From: Oscillospiraceae bacterium | Lineage (GTDB): Bacteria; Bacillota; Clostridia; Oscillospirales; Oscillospiraceae | Length of the DNA: 64,000 nt | Direction: 5' to 3' | Assembly: GCA_902761635.1 (NCBI GenBank) | Contig: CACWLG010000007.1 | Coordinates: 1 to 64,000, forward strand | Part shown: positions 18,086-27,185 of the stretch, piece by piece | Numbering within the stretch: the stretch's first letter is position 1 | Layout: each line of letters starts with the position of its first letter | Translations under genes and position numbers: made by a program | Notes under the pieces: model-generated | Databases searched by the model: none | The model's input: the letters and a program-made list of their open reading frames with translations, nothing else | What the model was told of the DNA's origin: nothing

Positions 18086-18090
18086 TTCCA

Positions 18091-19524
18091 ATGAGAGAAT
18101 TTATGGATAAGGATTTCCTGCTGGAGACCGAGACGGCCCGCCACCTGTTCCATGACTACGCGGCGCCGCAGCCCCTGTCCGACTACCACTGCCACATCTC
18201 TCCCCGGGAAATCTATGAAAACCGCCGCTTCAACAACCTCGTCGAGGTCTGGCTCGGCGGCAAAAACCCCGACGGCAGCTACTTCGGCGACCACTACAAG
18301 TGGCGCGTGATGCGCTCCAACGGCGTCAGCGAGGACTACGTCACCGGCGACAAGCCCGCCTATGAGCGCTATCTCAAGTTTGTCGACGCCCTGCAGATGG
18401 CCATCGGCAACCCCATGTACCACTGGTGCAACCTGGAGCTGCGGCAGTTCTTCGGCTTCAACAAGCCCCTGACGCCCGAGACCGCCAAGGAAGCCTGGGA
18501 CTTCTGCAACGACAAGCTGCAGAATGACCCGTCCATGACCGTGCGCGGCATCATCGAGAAGGCAAACGTCGCCTTCATCGGCACCACCGACGATCCCATC
18601 GACTCCCTGGAGTGGCATGAGAAGATCGCGGCCGACCCCACCATCAAGGTCAAGGTCTGCCCCTCCTTCCGCCCCGACAAGGCCATCAACATCAGCAAGC
18701 CCGGCTTTGCCGACTACATCGGCAAGCTCGCCGCCTCCGTCGGCAAGAAGGAGCTCAAGACTGTGGATGAGGTCTGCGCCGCCCTGGTCGAGCGCCTGGA
18801 GTTCTTCGCCAGTCTCGGCTGCCGCGCAAGCGACCACGGCCTGGACTACATCCCCTTCCGTCCCGCCCCCGCCGGGGAGGCGCAGGCCGCCTTTGCCAAG
18901 GTCATGGCCGGCGGCGAGGTCAGCGTGGAGGAGGCCGAAAAGTACCAGACTGCCATTCTCATGTGCCTGGGCCGCGCCTACCACCGCCTCAATATCGCCA
19001 TGCAGCTGCACTATTCCTGCTACCGCAACGCCAATGAGCGCATCTATGCCAAGCTCGGCCCCGATACCGGCGTGGACATGATCGCGCAGACGACCTGCGG
19101 CGCGGATATTGCCCGCTTCCTCTCTGCGCTCGACATGACCGGCGAGTGCCCGAAGACCATCCTTTACTCCCTCAACGGCGTGGACAACGATATGCTGGCC
19201 ACCATGTGCGGCTGCTTCCAGTCCGACGAGATCCCCGGCAAGATCCAGCTCGGCTCTGCCTGGTGGTTCATGGACACCAAGAGCGGCATGGAAAACCAGA
19301 TGCGGTCGCTTGCAAACCTCGGCCTGCTCGGCAACTTTGTCGGCATGCTGACCGACTCCCGCTCCTTCCTGAGCTATGCCCGCCACGATTACTTCCGCCG
19401 CATCCTCTGCAACCTCATCGGCACCTGGGTGGAAAACGGCGAGTATCCCAACAACGACGAGTACCTCAAGCGCATCGTCGAGGGCGTGAGCTTCAAGAAC
19501 GCCGAGCGCTACTTCGGACTGTGA
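18091..19524 (+). CDS. uxaC: Glucuronate/galacturonate (uronate) isomerase
   Basis: Isomerises D-galacturonate to D-tagaturonate (and glucuronate to fructuronate). The start ATG at 18091 (MREFMDKDFLL) matches the family N-terminus and has AGAGGTG upstream; a GTG at 18082 is less likely. About 477 residues. The metal-site motif SDYHCHISPREI is near residue 31, with further family blocks NHMYHW-like GNPMYHWCNLELRQFF and GSAWWFMDTKSGMENQM. It is followed, after a palindromic repeat, by uxaB and uxaA, forming the classical galacturonate branch. Confidence 0.97.
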   Translation: MREFMDKDFLLETETARHLFHDYAAPQPLSDYHCHISPREIYENRRFNNLVEVWLGGKNPDGSYFGDHYKWRVMRSNGVSEDYVTGDKPAYERYLKFVDALQMAIGNPMYHWCNLELRQFFGFNKPLTPETAKEAWDFCNDKLQNDPSMTVRGIIEKANVAFIGTTDDPIDSLEWHEKIAADPTIKVKVCPSFRPDKAINISKPGFADYIGKLAASVGKKELKTVDEVCAALVERLEFFASLGCRASDHGLDYIPFRPAPAGEAQAAFAKVMAGGEVSVEEAEKYQTAILMCLGRAYHRLNIAMQLHYSCYRNANERIYAKLGPDTGVDMIAQTTCGADIARFLSALDMTGECPKTILYSLNGVDNDMLATMCGCFQSDEIPGKIQLGSAWWFMDTKSGMENQMRSLANLGLLGNFVGMLTDSRSFLSYARHDYFRRILCNLIGTWVENGEYPNNDEYLKRIVEGVSFKNAERYFGL

Positions 19525-19554
19525 TTCCTGGCAAACAATAGAAAACCTGTGCTT

Positions 19555-19642
19555 CGTAGGGGCTGATGCCCTCATCAGCCCGAAACCCAATTGCCTGCAC
19601 GATGAAACGGGGATCGGGTCGATCTGGGGATCGACCCCTGCG
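19555..19642. repeat. GTAGGGG-type palindromic repeat between uxaC and uxaB
   Basis: Outer ends are CGTAGGGG and CCCCTGCG. The left half carries the palindrome GGCTGATG/CATCAGCC. The right half carries GGGTCGATC/GATCGACCC. It is the same architecture as 7103-7182 with different core letters, inside the operon. Confidence 0.75.
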
Positions 19643-19687
19643 ATCTGCAATATCCTTCAATTTTAATCTGAAAAGGGGTAGATTACC

Positions 19688-21142
19688 ATGGACAGACTGA
19701 GCTATAAAACCCTGGACCAGCAGGGCTATAAAGGATACCTCCTGCGTGAGGCGCCCGAGCGCGTGTTCCAGTTCGGCGAGGGCAACTTCCTGCGCGCATT
19801 CGTGGAGGACTTTATCGACCAGATGAACGAGAAGGCCGGCTTCGACGCCAAGGTCGTCGTGTGCCAGCCCCGCGGCGGCCATCCCGACGCCGCCGACCGC
19901 TTCCAGGAGCAGGACGGGCTCTATACCCTGATCCTCCGCGGCCGCGACAACGGCAAGCCTGTGGAGCGCACCCGCATCATCTCCTGCGTTTCCCGCTGCC
20001 TCGACCCCAAGCGCGACTGGGACAAGATGCTTGAATGCATGCACAATCCCGAGATGCGCTTCATCGTCTCCAACACCACCGAGGCCGGCATCGCCTTCGA
20101 TCCCGCCTGCAAGGCTGATGATGCGCCTCCCTCCAGCTTCCCCGCCAAGCTCACCGCCATGCTCTATGAGCGCTGGAAGACCGGCCTCAAGGGCTTCATC
20201 ATCCTCTCCTGCGAGCTGATCGACCACAACGGCGACGAGCTCAAGCGCTGCGTCAACGAATACATCAAGCTCTGGGCCCTGGAAGACAGCTTCTGCCAGT
20301 GGGTCAACAACGACAATATCTTCTGCTCCACCCTGGTCGACCGCATCGTCACCGGCGGCGCGAAGGCAGAGGCTCCCGCCCTGTGGGAGAAGTGGGGCTA
20401 CGAGGACCAGCTCATCGACACCGGCGAGGTCTTTGCCGCCTGGGTCATCGAGGGGCCGCAGTCCATCAAGGCCGAGTTCCCGTTCGAGAAGGCCGGCCTT
20501 CCCATCCAGGTCGTGGACGACGTGACGCCCTACAAGCAGCGCAAGGTGCGCATCCTCAACGGCGCGCACACCTCCATGGTCCTCGGCGCCTATCTCGCCG
20601 GCAAGGACATCGTGCGCGACTGCATGCAGGACAAGGCCATCCGCGCCTACCTCAACAAGGCCATGTTTGAGGAGATCATTCCCACCCTCGACCTGCCGAA
20701 GGACGAGCTGGAGAGCTTCGCAGGCTCCGTCATCGACCGCTTTGATAACCCCTACATCGACCATCAGCTCCTCAGCATCGCGCTCAACTCTGCCTCCAAG
20801 TGGAAGGCCCGCGTCATGCCGAGCGTGACCGAGTATTACAAGCGCCTGGAGAAGCTGCCCCAGTGCCTGACCTTCTCCATCGCGGCCTTCATCGCCTTCT
20901 ATCACCAGGGCGTGAGAGACGGCGTGGCCTATGAAGTGAGCGACGATCCCTGGGTCCTCGCCTTCTTTGAGGACCATAAGAACGACGACTGCAAGGCCCT
21001 GGCCCATGCCGTCATCAACAACAAGGCGCTCTGGGGCGACGCGCTTGCCGAGATCCCCGGCTTTGAGGAGGCTGTCGCGGCCGATCTCGAGCGCATTGAA
21101 AAGGAAGGCATGTACAAGGCCATGGAGGACTGCCTCAAATGA
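19688..21142 (+). CDS. uxaB: Tagaturonate reductase (altronate oxidoreductase)
   Basis: NAD-dependent reduction of tagaturonate to altronate, mannitol-dehydrogenase superfamily, 484 residues. The N-terminal dinucleotide region is QFGEGNFLRAFVEDFIDQMN. The catalytic segment KVRILNGAHTSMVLGAYLAGKD, with the family Lys/Asn/His, is near residue 290. YNDNIFCSTLVDRIVTG-like NNDNIFCSTLVDRIVTG is another family block. The ATG at 19688 follows AAAAGGGG. The end overlaps uxaA (ATGA). UxuB (fructuronate reductase) is the main alternative, but its neighbours uxaC and uxaA favour UxaB. Confidence 0.94.
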   Translation: MDRLSYKTLDQQGYKGYLLREAPERVFQFGEGNFLRAFVEDFIDQMNEKAGFDAKVVVCQPRGGHPDAADRFQEQDGLYTLILRGRDNGKPVERTRIISCVSRCLDPKRDWDKMLECMHNPEMRFIVSNTTEAGIAFDPACKADDAPPSSFPAKLTAMLYERWKTGLKGFIILSCELIDHNGDELKRCVNEYIKLWALEDSFCQWVNNDNIFCSTLVDRIVTGGAKAEAPALWEKWGYEDQLIDTGEVFAAWVIEGPQSIKAEFPFEKAGLPIQVVDDVTPYKQRKVRILNGAHTSMVLGAYLAGKDIVRDCMQDKAIRAYLNKAMFEEIIPTLDLPKDELESFAGSVIDRFDNPYIDHQLLSIALNSASKWKARVMPSVTEYYKRLEKLPQCLTFSIAAFIAFYHQGVRDGVAYEVSDDPWVLAFFEDHKNDDCKALAHAVINNKALWGDALAEIPGFEEAVAADLERIEKEGMYKAMEDCLK

Positions 21143-22617
21143 AATGGATCCGTATCCACCCCGATGACAATGTCGTCGTAGCGCTGGAGGATATCCGCAA
21201 GGGCGAAACGCTCATGAGCGCCGATTTCACGGTGACCGCCTCCGAGGATATCGCGCGCGGGCACAAGATGGCCATCCGCACGATCCCGGAGGGACAGCCC
21301 GTCATCAAGTACGGCAATCCCATCGGCCTTGCGAAAGCGGAGATCCCCGCCGGCGCGTGGGCGCATGTCCACAACGTCCGCACGGGACTGAGCGAATCGG
21401 CGGAGTATACCTACAGCCACAAGGTCTATGACAAGCCCGCGGTCAGCCCCAGGACCTTTATGGGCTACCGTCGAAGCGACGGCCGCGCCGCCGTCAGAAA
21501 CGAGATCTGGATCATCCCCACCGTCGGCTGCGTCAACAGCATTGCGGCAAAGCTCGTGCAGGACAACCAGCACCTCGTCAAGGGCAGCATCGACGGCCTG
21601 CTCACCTTCTCGCACCCCTACGGCTGCAGCCAGATGGGCGGTGACCATGCCCAGACCCGCAAGCTCCTGGCCGCCCTGGTGCGCCATCCCAATGCGGGCG
21701 GCGTGCTGGTGCTGAGCCTCGGCTGCGAAAACCTGACCCAGGACCAGTTCAAGGAAGAGCTCGGCGAGTGGGACGATCAGCGTGTCAAATTCCTCGTCTG
21801 CCAGCAGGTGGAGGACGAGTATGAAGCGGGCGCAAAGCTTCTCAAGGAGCTCGCGGACTACGCTTCCCGGTTTAAGCGCGAGGAGCTTCCCGCCTCGGAG
21901 CTTGTCGTCGGCATGAAGTGCGGCGGCTCGGACGGGCTTTCCGGCATCACCGCAAACCCCACCGTCGGCCGCTTCTCCGACCGTCTCACCGCCCTCGGCG
22001 GCTCCACGGTCCTGACCGAGGTGCCCGAAATGTTCGGCGCCGAGAACATCCTCTTCTCCCGCTGCATGGACGCGGAGGTCTTTGACAAGGCCGTGAAGAT
22101 GGTCAACAACTTCAAGGATTATTTTGTCAGCCACGGCCAGGTGGTCTACGAAAACCCCAGCCCCGGCAACAAGGCCGGCGGCATCACCACGCTTGAGGAC
22201 AAGTCCTGCGGCTGTGTGCAGAAGGGCGGCAGCGCCCAGATCGTGGACGTGCTGGAGTATGCCGAGCCTGTGCGCAAGAAGGGGCTCAATCTGCTCTCCG
22301 GCCCGGGCAACGACCTGGTCTCCGCAACCGACCTCACCGCCGCAGGCGCGCATATCATCCTCTTCACCACCGGGCGCGGCACCCCCTTCGGCGCCCCGGC
22401 TCCCACGGTGAAGATCTCCACCAACACCGCCCTCTTTGAGAAGAAGGGCAACTGGATCGACTTCAATGCCGGTACGGTGGCTCAGGGCGAGGATCTGGAC
22501 CACGCGGGCGACAGACTCCTGGACTTCGTGCTCGAGATCGCCAGCGGCAAAAAGACCCACGCCGAAGAGCGCGGCGCGCGCGAAATCGCCATCTTCAAAG
22601 ACGGCGTAACACTGTAA
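21139..22617 (+). CDS. uxaA: Altronate dehydratase
   Basis: Dehydrates D-altronate to KDG; full-length single-chain form of 492 residues. The N-terminal SAF domain (about 1-95) is joined to the catalytic UxaA/GarD domain beginning GYRRSDGRAAVRNEIWIIPTVGCVNSIA. Conserved Cys motifs expected to hold metal include HPYGCSQMG, LGCENLT, MKCGGSDGLSG and EDKSCGCVQKGG. It starts inside the uxaB stop. It closes the galacturonate branch, and no uxuA (mannonate dehydratase) is present in the window. Confidence 0.96.
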   Translation: MKWIRIHPDDNVVVALEDIRKGETLMSADFTVTASEDIARGHKMAIRTIPEGQPVIKYGNPIGLAKAEIPAGAWAHVHNVRTGLSESAEYTYSHKVYDKPAVSPRTFMGYRRSDGRAAVRNEIWIIPTVGCVNSIAAKLVQDNQHLVKGSIDGLLTFSHPYGCSQMGGDHAQTRKLLAALVRHPNAGGVLVLSLGCENLTQDQFKEELGEWDDQRVKFLVCQQVEDEYEAGAKLLKELADYASRFKREELPASELVVGMKCGGSDGLSGITANPTVGRFSDRLTALGGSTVLTEVPEMFGAENILFSRCMDAEVFDKAVKMVNNFKDYFVSHGQVVYENPSPGNKAGGITTLEDKSCGCVQKGGSAQIVDVLEYAEPVRKKGLNLLSGPGNDLVSATDLTAAGAHIILFTTGRGTPFGAPAPTVKISTNTALFEKKGNWIDFNAGTVAQGEDLDHAGDRLLDFVLEIASGKKTHAEERGAREIAIFKDGVTL

Positions 22618-22633
22618 GAGGAGAAAGAACGCT

Positions 22634-23941
22634 ATGGCATTGCATGTCATGGAAGAAGCCAATCGCTGCCTCGGCTGCAAAAAGCCGAGATGCCGTGAGG
22701 GCTGCCCGATTCACACCAACATCCCGGAGGTCATCCGGCTTTTGAAGGACGGCAAGCTGAACGAGGCGGGCTGGATGCTCTTTGAGAACAACCCCCTCAC
22801 CACTGTCTGCTCCATCGTCTGCAACCACGAAAAGCAGTGCGAGGGGCACTGCATCCGCGGCATCAAGGATGTGCCGGTGCATTTTTCCATCATCGAGAAC
22901 TATATCTCCACCACCTACGCAAACCAGATGAAGGCCGGCCCCGCCCCCTCCAACGGGCGCAAGGTCGCCATCATCGGCGCCGGCCCCTCCGGCCTCACCA
23001 TCGCCATTATCCTGGCCCGCTACGGCTATCAGGTCACGATCTTTGACAGCAAGGACAAGATCGGCGGCGTCATGCGCTACGGCATCCCCGACTTCCGGCT
23101 TCCCGACTCCGTGCTTGACGACATCGCCTATCGCCACCTGGAGCTCAAGGGCATCAAGTTCCGCCCCAACACCACCATCGGCGGCGCCATCGGACTTGAC
23201 GACCTCTTCCGCGACGGGTATCAGAGCATCTTCGTCGGCGCGGGCCTCTGGCGTCCCAGGACCCTGCACATCAAGGGCGAGACCCTGGGCCATGTGGCCT
23301 TCGCCATCAACTACCTGGCAAGCCCCGGCGCCTTCCGCCTGGGCGAGCGCGTGATCGTCATCGGCTCGGGCAACTCCGCCATGGACTGCGCGCGCACCGC
23401 CATCCGACAGGGCGCGCACTATGTCACGGTCTTCAACCGCCGCGACAAGATCGCCGCGAGCGATTACGAGTCCAGCTACGCCAAGCTCGAGGGCGTGAAA
23501 TTCGAGATGATGAAGAGCCCGCTGGAGATCCGGGAGGACGGCGTCGTCTTTGCCGACAACGAGTTTGACGAGGAGGGCAAACTCCATCCCGTGCCCGGCA
23601 CGGAAAAGCTCTACCCCTGCACCGGCGTCATCGTCGCCGTCAGCCAGCAGCTCGGCAGCAACATCCTCAACACGACCAAGGACCTGGAGAAGGATCGCAC
23701 CGGTATCCTGACCGTGGATGAGAACGGCCACACCTCCCGTCCCGGCGTCTTCGCGGCAGGCGACGTGGCCCACGGCGCCAGCACCGTCGTGGAGGCGGTT
23801 GCCACCGGCAAGCGCGTGGCAGAGGCAATGCACGAATACATGCAGAGCCTGCCCATGCCCGAGCCGTCTCAATACGCCAACGCGCCTCTGGCCGAGCGCA
23901 TCGAAGCCAGTGTCATGTCCGAACAGGTCATCGGAAAATAA
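22634..23941 (+). CDS. GltD-like NAD(P)/FAD oxidoreductase with N-terminal Fe-S domain
   Basis: 435 residues, similar to the glutamate synthase small subunit/SudB group. The N-terminal iron-sulfur region has two Cys clusters (CLGCKKPRCREGC and CSIVCNHEKQCEGHC). It is followed by FAD-binding GAGPSGLTIAIILARYG, NAD(P)-binding GSGNSAMDCARTA and C-terminal FAD contact FAAGDVAHGAST. The start follows AGAGGAGAAAG, 17 bases after uxaA. No GltB-like large subunit is near. In this family such proteins pass NAD(P)H electrons to a partner; a link to uronate redox balance is inference from position only. Confidence 0.88.
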   Translation: MALHVMEEANRCLGCKKPRCREGCPIHTNIPEVIRLLKDGKLNEAGWMLFENNPLTTVCSIVCNHEKQCEGHCIRGIKDVPVHFSIIENYISTTYANQMKAGPAPSNGRKVAIIGAGPSGLTIAIILARYGYQVTIFDSKDKIGGVMRYGIPDFRLPDSVLDDIAYRHLELKGIKFRPNTTIGGAIGLDDLFRDGYQSIFVGAGLWRPRTLHIKGETLGHVAFAINYLASPGAFRLGERVIVIGSGNSAMDCARTAIRQGAHYVTVFNRRDKIAASDYESSYAKLEGVKFEMMKSPLEIREDGVVFADNEFDEEGKLHPVPGTEKLYPCTGVIVAVSQQLGSNILNTTKDLEKDRTGILTVDENGHTSRPGVFAAGDVAHGASTVVEAVATGKRVAEAMHEYMQSLPMPEPSQYANAPLAERIEASVMSEQVIGK

Positions 23942-24017
23942 TCGGCATCGCGCCTTCGGACGGACGTTTCCTCCGGCACCGAAGGCGCGGTTTTGCGTGA
24001 AAAGGAGCGTGCTGCTT

Positions 24018-24893
24018 ATGAAACTGATCAATATGCTCGTGGACGGTCAGCTCCACCTCGGCATCCTGACCGGGCGCGGGGTGATCGACGCCACTGAGCT
24101 TCAAAAGAAAACCGGAGCCGACGCGCCGCAGAGCATGATGGAGGCCATCCGCATGGGCCGGGAGAAAGCCCTGCCGCTTCTGGAAAAGCTGCTGACCGGG
24201 GCCGACTCCTGCCTGGATGAGTCGCAGATCACCTATGCCCCCGTGGTGGACGATCCGGAGAAGATCCTCTGCGCCGGCGTGAACTACCGCGCCCATATCG
24301 AGGAGACCCGCGGCAGCTTTACCGCCGCCGGCAGTCCCACCATCTTTGGCAAATTCCGCAACACCCTGGCCCCCCACCGGGGCGTCGTGCGCCTCAACCG
24401 CAGTTCGACGATGCATGATTACGAGGCGGAGATCGTCATCGTGATCGGCAAGCGCGCCGCCTACATCAAGCCGGAGGAGGCGGAGGAATACATCTTCGGC
24501 TATACCCTGGCAAACGACATCAGCGCGCGCGACCTGCAGAAGGCCACAAGCCAGTGGGTGCCCGGCAAGACCTGTGACACCTTCTGCCCCCTGGGGCCCT
24601 GCATCGTGACTGCGGACAGCCTGTCCTACAGAGACATGCACCTGACCGGCTTCAAGAACGGGGAGAAGCGGCAGGAGGGCTGGAGCACGGATATGATCCA
24701 CGATATCCCGACCCTCGTGAGCTTCCTGTCCGGCTGCTGCACGCTGGAGCCGGGGGACGTGATCCTGACCGGCACGCCGTCGGGCGTCATTCTCGGCAGA
24801 CCCGAGGGCGAGCGCGACTGGCTGCAGGCGGGGGACGTGCTCACCGTGCGCGAGGACACGATCGGCGAGCTGACCGTGACCATGCAGGCGTAA
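24018..24893 (+). CDS. Fumarylacetoacetate hydrolase (FAH) family protein
   Basis: 291 residues. The FAH domain starts near residue 80 with EKILCAGVNYRAHIEE. The metal ligands are expected in HDYEAEIVIVIGK (Glu-x-Glu) and the Asp of GYTLANDISARDLQ, followed by PGKTCDTFCPLGP and the C-terminal GDVILTGTPSGV. The ATG at 24018 has AAAGGAG 11 bases upstream; the same frame is open further upstream but overlaps the previous gene. The family includes acylpyruvases, 2-keto-3-deoxy acid hydrolases/dehydratases and decarboxylases. Being last in a keto-deoxy-uronate operon, it may act on a 2-oxo acid side product. The true substrate is unknown. Confidence 0.88.
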   Translation: MKLINMLVDGQLHLGILTGRGVIDATELQKKTGADAPQSMMEAIRMGREKALPLLEKLLTGADSCLDESQITYAPVVDDPEKILCAGVNYRAHIEETRGSFTAAGSPTIFGKFRNTLAPHRGVVRLNRSSTMHDYEAEIVIVIGKRAAYIKPEEAEEYIFGYTLANDISARDLQKATSQWVPGKTCDTFCPLGPCIVTADSLSYRDMHLTGFKNGEKRQEGWSTDMIHDIPTLVSFLSGCCTLEPGDVILTGTPSGVILGRPEGERDWLQAGDVLTVREDTIGELTVTMQA

Positions 24894-24912
24894 GGCACCC
24901 GGCAGAACATGG

Positions 24913-25058
24913 GCGCGCTGCAAAATGCTGAACCCTGTCATTCCGAACCGATGACCGATATCACTGGTGTGGGAATCCGTCCTCTTTTCATGGGGAAACG
25001 GATTGCCGCGACCAGTTTGCGGACCGGTCCTGCAATGACAGCGCATTTTGCAGCGCGC
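24913..25058. repeat. 146-bp nested inverted-repeat element
   Basis: A perfect 16-bp outer inverted repeat (GCGCGCTGCAAAATGC / GCATTTTGCAGCGCGC) encloses imperfect inner arms. These are TGTCATT/AATGACA and ACTGGTGTGGGAATCCGT with ACGGATTGCCGCGACCAGT. It fills most of the 370-base gap 24894-25263. The rest of the gap is the leader and promoter of the next gene. No protein is encoded, so it looks like a MITE-like or REP-like element. Confidence 0.75.
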
Positions 25059-25143
25059 TCTTTGCCGCTGTACGGACCGCGCAGGCCGCGTGCATTCGGC
25101 GGCCTGTTCACATTGCGGCCATCCTGGGGACAAAAAATAACCA

Positions 25144-25173
25144 TTGATTTCACGTACCGATCTATGGTACAAT
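25144..25173 (+). promoter_or_regulatory. Sigma-A promoter of the first zinc-ribbon lipoprotein
   Basis: TTGATT (25144-25149), an 18-base spacer and TACAAT (25168-25173). It lies about 90 bases upstream of the start at 25264, where AAGGAGG serves as ribosome site. Confidence 0.7.
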
Positions 25174-25263
25174 ACACATGGAATTATGTAAAGCTTATCA
25201 TGGAGACTGAGCCCTTTCGGGCGCAGACCCAATGGAAGACAATCGGATGAAGGAGGTCGTTCC

Positions 25264-26091
25264 ATGATGAAGAAAAGAATACTCGGTATCGTGCTTGCGG
25301 TACTGCTGATGCTGTCTCTCAGCGCATGCAGCCAGATCAAGAGCATTGTCGGCGGCAGCAAACCCGCGCCAACGCCCGCACCGGCGACCCCGCTGCCGAC
25401 GCTCGCGCCCACGCTGGCGCCGGCGACGCCGACCCCGGCTCCCACGCCGACCCCGACGCCGACCCCGAAGCCGACGCCGACCCCGGCTCCCACACCTGCG
25501 CCGACTCCGGCCCCCACGCCTGTGCCGACGCCCATGGCCCCCGCGCCGGTCATCTCCAAGCAGCCCACCGGGGAGTCCCATTATGTCGGTGAAAGCGCCC
25601 TGTTCATTGCCAACGCCAACCCCTTTACCGCCGCAAACTGGACCGCGGTCGCGCCCAACGGCATGGAAATGGACATGCAGACCTTCCGCAACACCTTCCC
25701 CAACTGCTCCACCGTCGGGGACACGTCCGGCTCGCTCACCATCAACAACATCAATATGGATATGAACGGCTGGACCTTCTACTGCACCTTTGACAACATG
25801 GGCTCCACGACCAGCACCAACAGCGTCGCGCTGCGTGTCCTCGGCCCCAAGGCCCAGACCCCGAACCAGAACGTGATCGTCCCGCCCGTGACCAATATCA
25901 GCTGCCCGATCTGCGGCAGCACCGTTGCCAGCAATGTGGCCATCTGCCCCGTGTGCGGTGAGTACATCAATGCCGACGGCGTCGATTACAGCTATGCCGA
26001 AGCGTATCGGGACGTGGTCGACGATGCCGGCGATATCTGGAGGATCTACGCCGACGGGTCGATGGACTATCTCGGAAACATCGCAGGCTGA
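25264..26091 (+). CDS. Lipoprotein with Pro/Thr/Ala stalk, Ig-like region and zinc ribbon
   Basis: 275 residues. Signal peptide with lipobox LSLSAC (Cys about 20), then about 60 residues of Pro/Thr/Ala repeats ([10 protein letters not shown] style) forming a rigid stalk. Next comes a beta-rich Ig-like region (about 97-195) with [18 protein letters not shown] and [23 protein letters not shown]-terminal zinc ribbon CPICGS...CPVCGE is followed by an acidic tail with [15 protein letters not shown]. It is anchored outside the membrane. A zinc ribbon at the C-terminus of a surface lipoprotein is unusual. The gene 28 bases downstream is a paralogue. Function unknown. Confidence 0.85.
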   Translation: MMKKRILGIVLAVLLMLSLSACSQIKSIVGGSKPAPTPAPATPLPTLAPTLAPATPTPAPTPTPTPTPKPTPTPAPTPAPTPAPTPVPTPMAPAPVISKQPTGESHYVGESALFIANANPFTAANWTAVAPNGMEMDMQTFRNTFPNCSTVGDTSGSLTINNINMDMNGWTFYCTFDNMGSTTSTNSVALRVLGPKAQTPNQNVIVPPVTNISCPICGSTVASNVAICPVCGEYINADGVDYSYAEAYRDVVDDAGDIWRIYADGSMDYLGNIAG

Positions 26092-26119
26092 ACCTGATCT
26101 CAGATAAGGACGATCCCAT

Positions 26120-27148
26120 ATGAGGACAAAAAAACTCTGTTTGCTGCTTGCGCTCCTGCTGATGCTGCCGCTTGCAGCGTGCGGTAAAAAGAACAAAACC
26201 GAAGCCACGCCCGCGCCCTCGCCCACGCCCTCGCCCACGGCGACTGCCGTGTTCGCCCCGGCTCCCACGCAGACGGCGGCCCCGTCGCCGACCCCGACTC
26301 CGGCGGCCTCCGCATCGCCGAGCGCGGCTCCCACGCCGACGTTTGCTCCGATCGAGACCCCGGCTCCTATCCTGAGAGGGACGGCGAGCCCGGCTCCGAC
26401 GCCCGCAGCCGCGACTGCGACGCCGGCGGCTCCCTCCGCCACGCCGATCCCGGCCCCGTCGCCGACCCCGGCCGTCCCGGCCTATGCGCCGGTAATCACC
26501 AAGCAGCCCGGCGGAGAAGGGCATTACGCGGGGGAGAGCGCCGTGTTTGTCACCCATGCCGACAAGTGGACCACGCTGGAGTGGACCGCCGTGTCGCCCA
26601 GCGGGCGTAAGATTGATCTGAAAACCTTCCGTGAAACCTTCCCGGATTCGACGGTGACAGGGGACAACGACACGACCCTCACCATCACGAACCTGAATAT
26701 CGACATGAGCGGCTGGAGCTTTTTCTGCACCTTTACGAATGAGGATGCCTCCACCGCGACCGAGCAGGCCCGCCTCAAGGTCACCGCGGTCCCCGGGGCC
26801 GGGACCAATGCCAATGGCGAGAAGGTCAACAACAGGATCCTGCGCTGCCCCTACTGCGGGGAGGAGGTCTTCCGCAGCATGCTCACCTGCCCCTACTGCG
26901 GCGGCGGGATCTGGGACGACAAGATCGACGCCTATGTCTATCAGGACCTGAGCGGCAGCATCTTCTACATCGACCAGACCGGCACGATGTTCTATAACGC
27001 CAGCGACAGGAGCACGACCTTTGAGGACCACAACAGCAACTACGCCGTCTTTGATTCGAGCGGCAAGCCCAAATTCGGCAATTACCAGAAGGAGCAGCAG
27101 GATCTGGAGGATCATGCCCTGCTCGTGGCCCTGGGCCTGTACCCCTGA
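26120..27148 (+). CDS. Paralogous lipoprotein with Pro/Thr/Ala stalk and zinc ribbon
   Basis: 342 residues, same architecture as the upstream gene. Lipobox LPLAAC (Cys about 21), then about 95 residues of Pro/Thr/Ala/Ser stalk. The Ig-like region has ITKQPGGEGHYAGESAVF and DTTLTITNLNIDMSGWSFFC, followed by a zinc ribbon CPYCGE...CPYCGG. The tail ends in SIFYIDQTGTMFYNASDRS and is longer than its sister's. The conserved GWxFxC with a second Cys may make a disulfide in the Ig fold. The pair is probably one operon from the promoter at 25144, ended by the hairpin at 27186. Function unknown. Confidence 0.85.
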   Translation: MRTKKLCLLLALLLMLPLAACGKKNKTEATPAPSPTPSPTATAVFAPAPTQTAAPSPTPTPAASASPSAAPTPTFAPIETPAPILRGTASPAPTPAAATATPAAPSATPIPAPSPTPAVPAYAPVITKQPGGEGHYAGESAVFVTHADKWTTLEWTAVSPSGRKIDLKTFRETFPDSTVTGDNDTTLTITNLNIDMSGWSFFCTFTNEDASTATEQARLKVTAVPGAGTNANGEKVNNRILRCPYCGEEVFRSMLTCPYCGGGIWDDKIDAYVYQDLSGSIFYIDQTGTMFYNASDRSTTFEDHNSNYAVFDSSGKPKFGNYQKEQQDLEDHALLVALGLYP

Positions 27149-27185
27149 CGGGACCCGCCAAATCAGCCAATGCTTTCGTATATGA

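Noticed and set aside
23718-24017. Longer N-terminus for the FAH-family protein in the same frame
   Set aside because: The extension lies inside the preceding oxidoreductase gene and reads as low-complexity Pro/Ser/Arg. The ATG at 24018 gives the family N-terminus.
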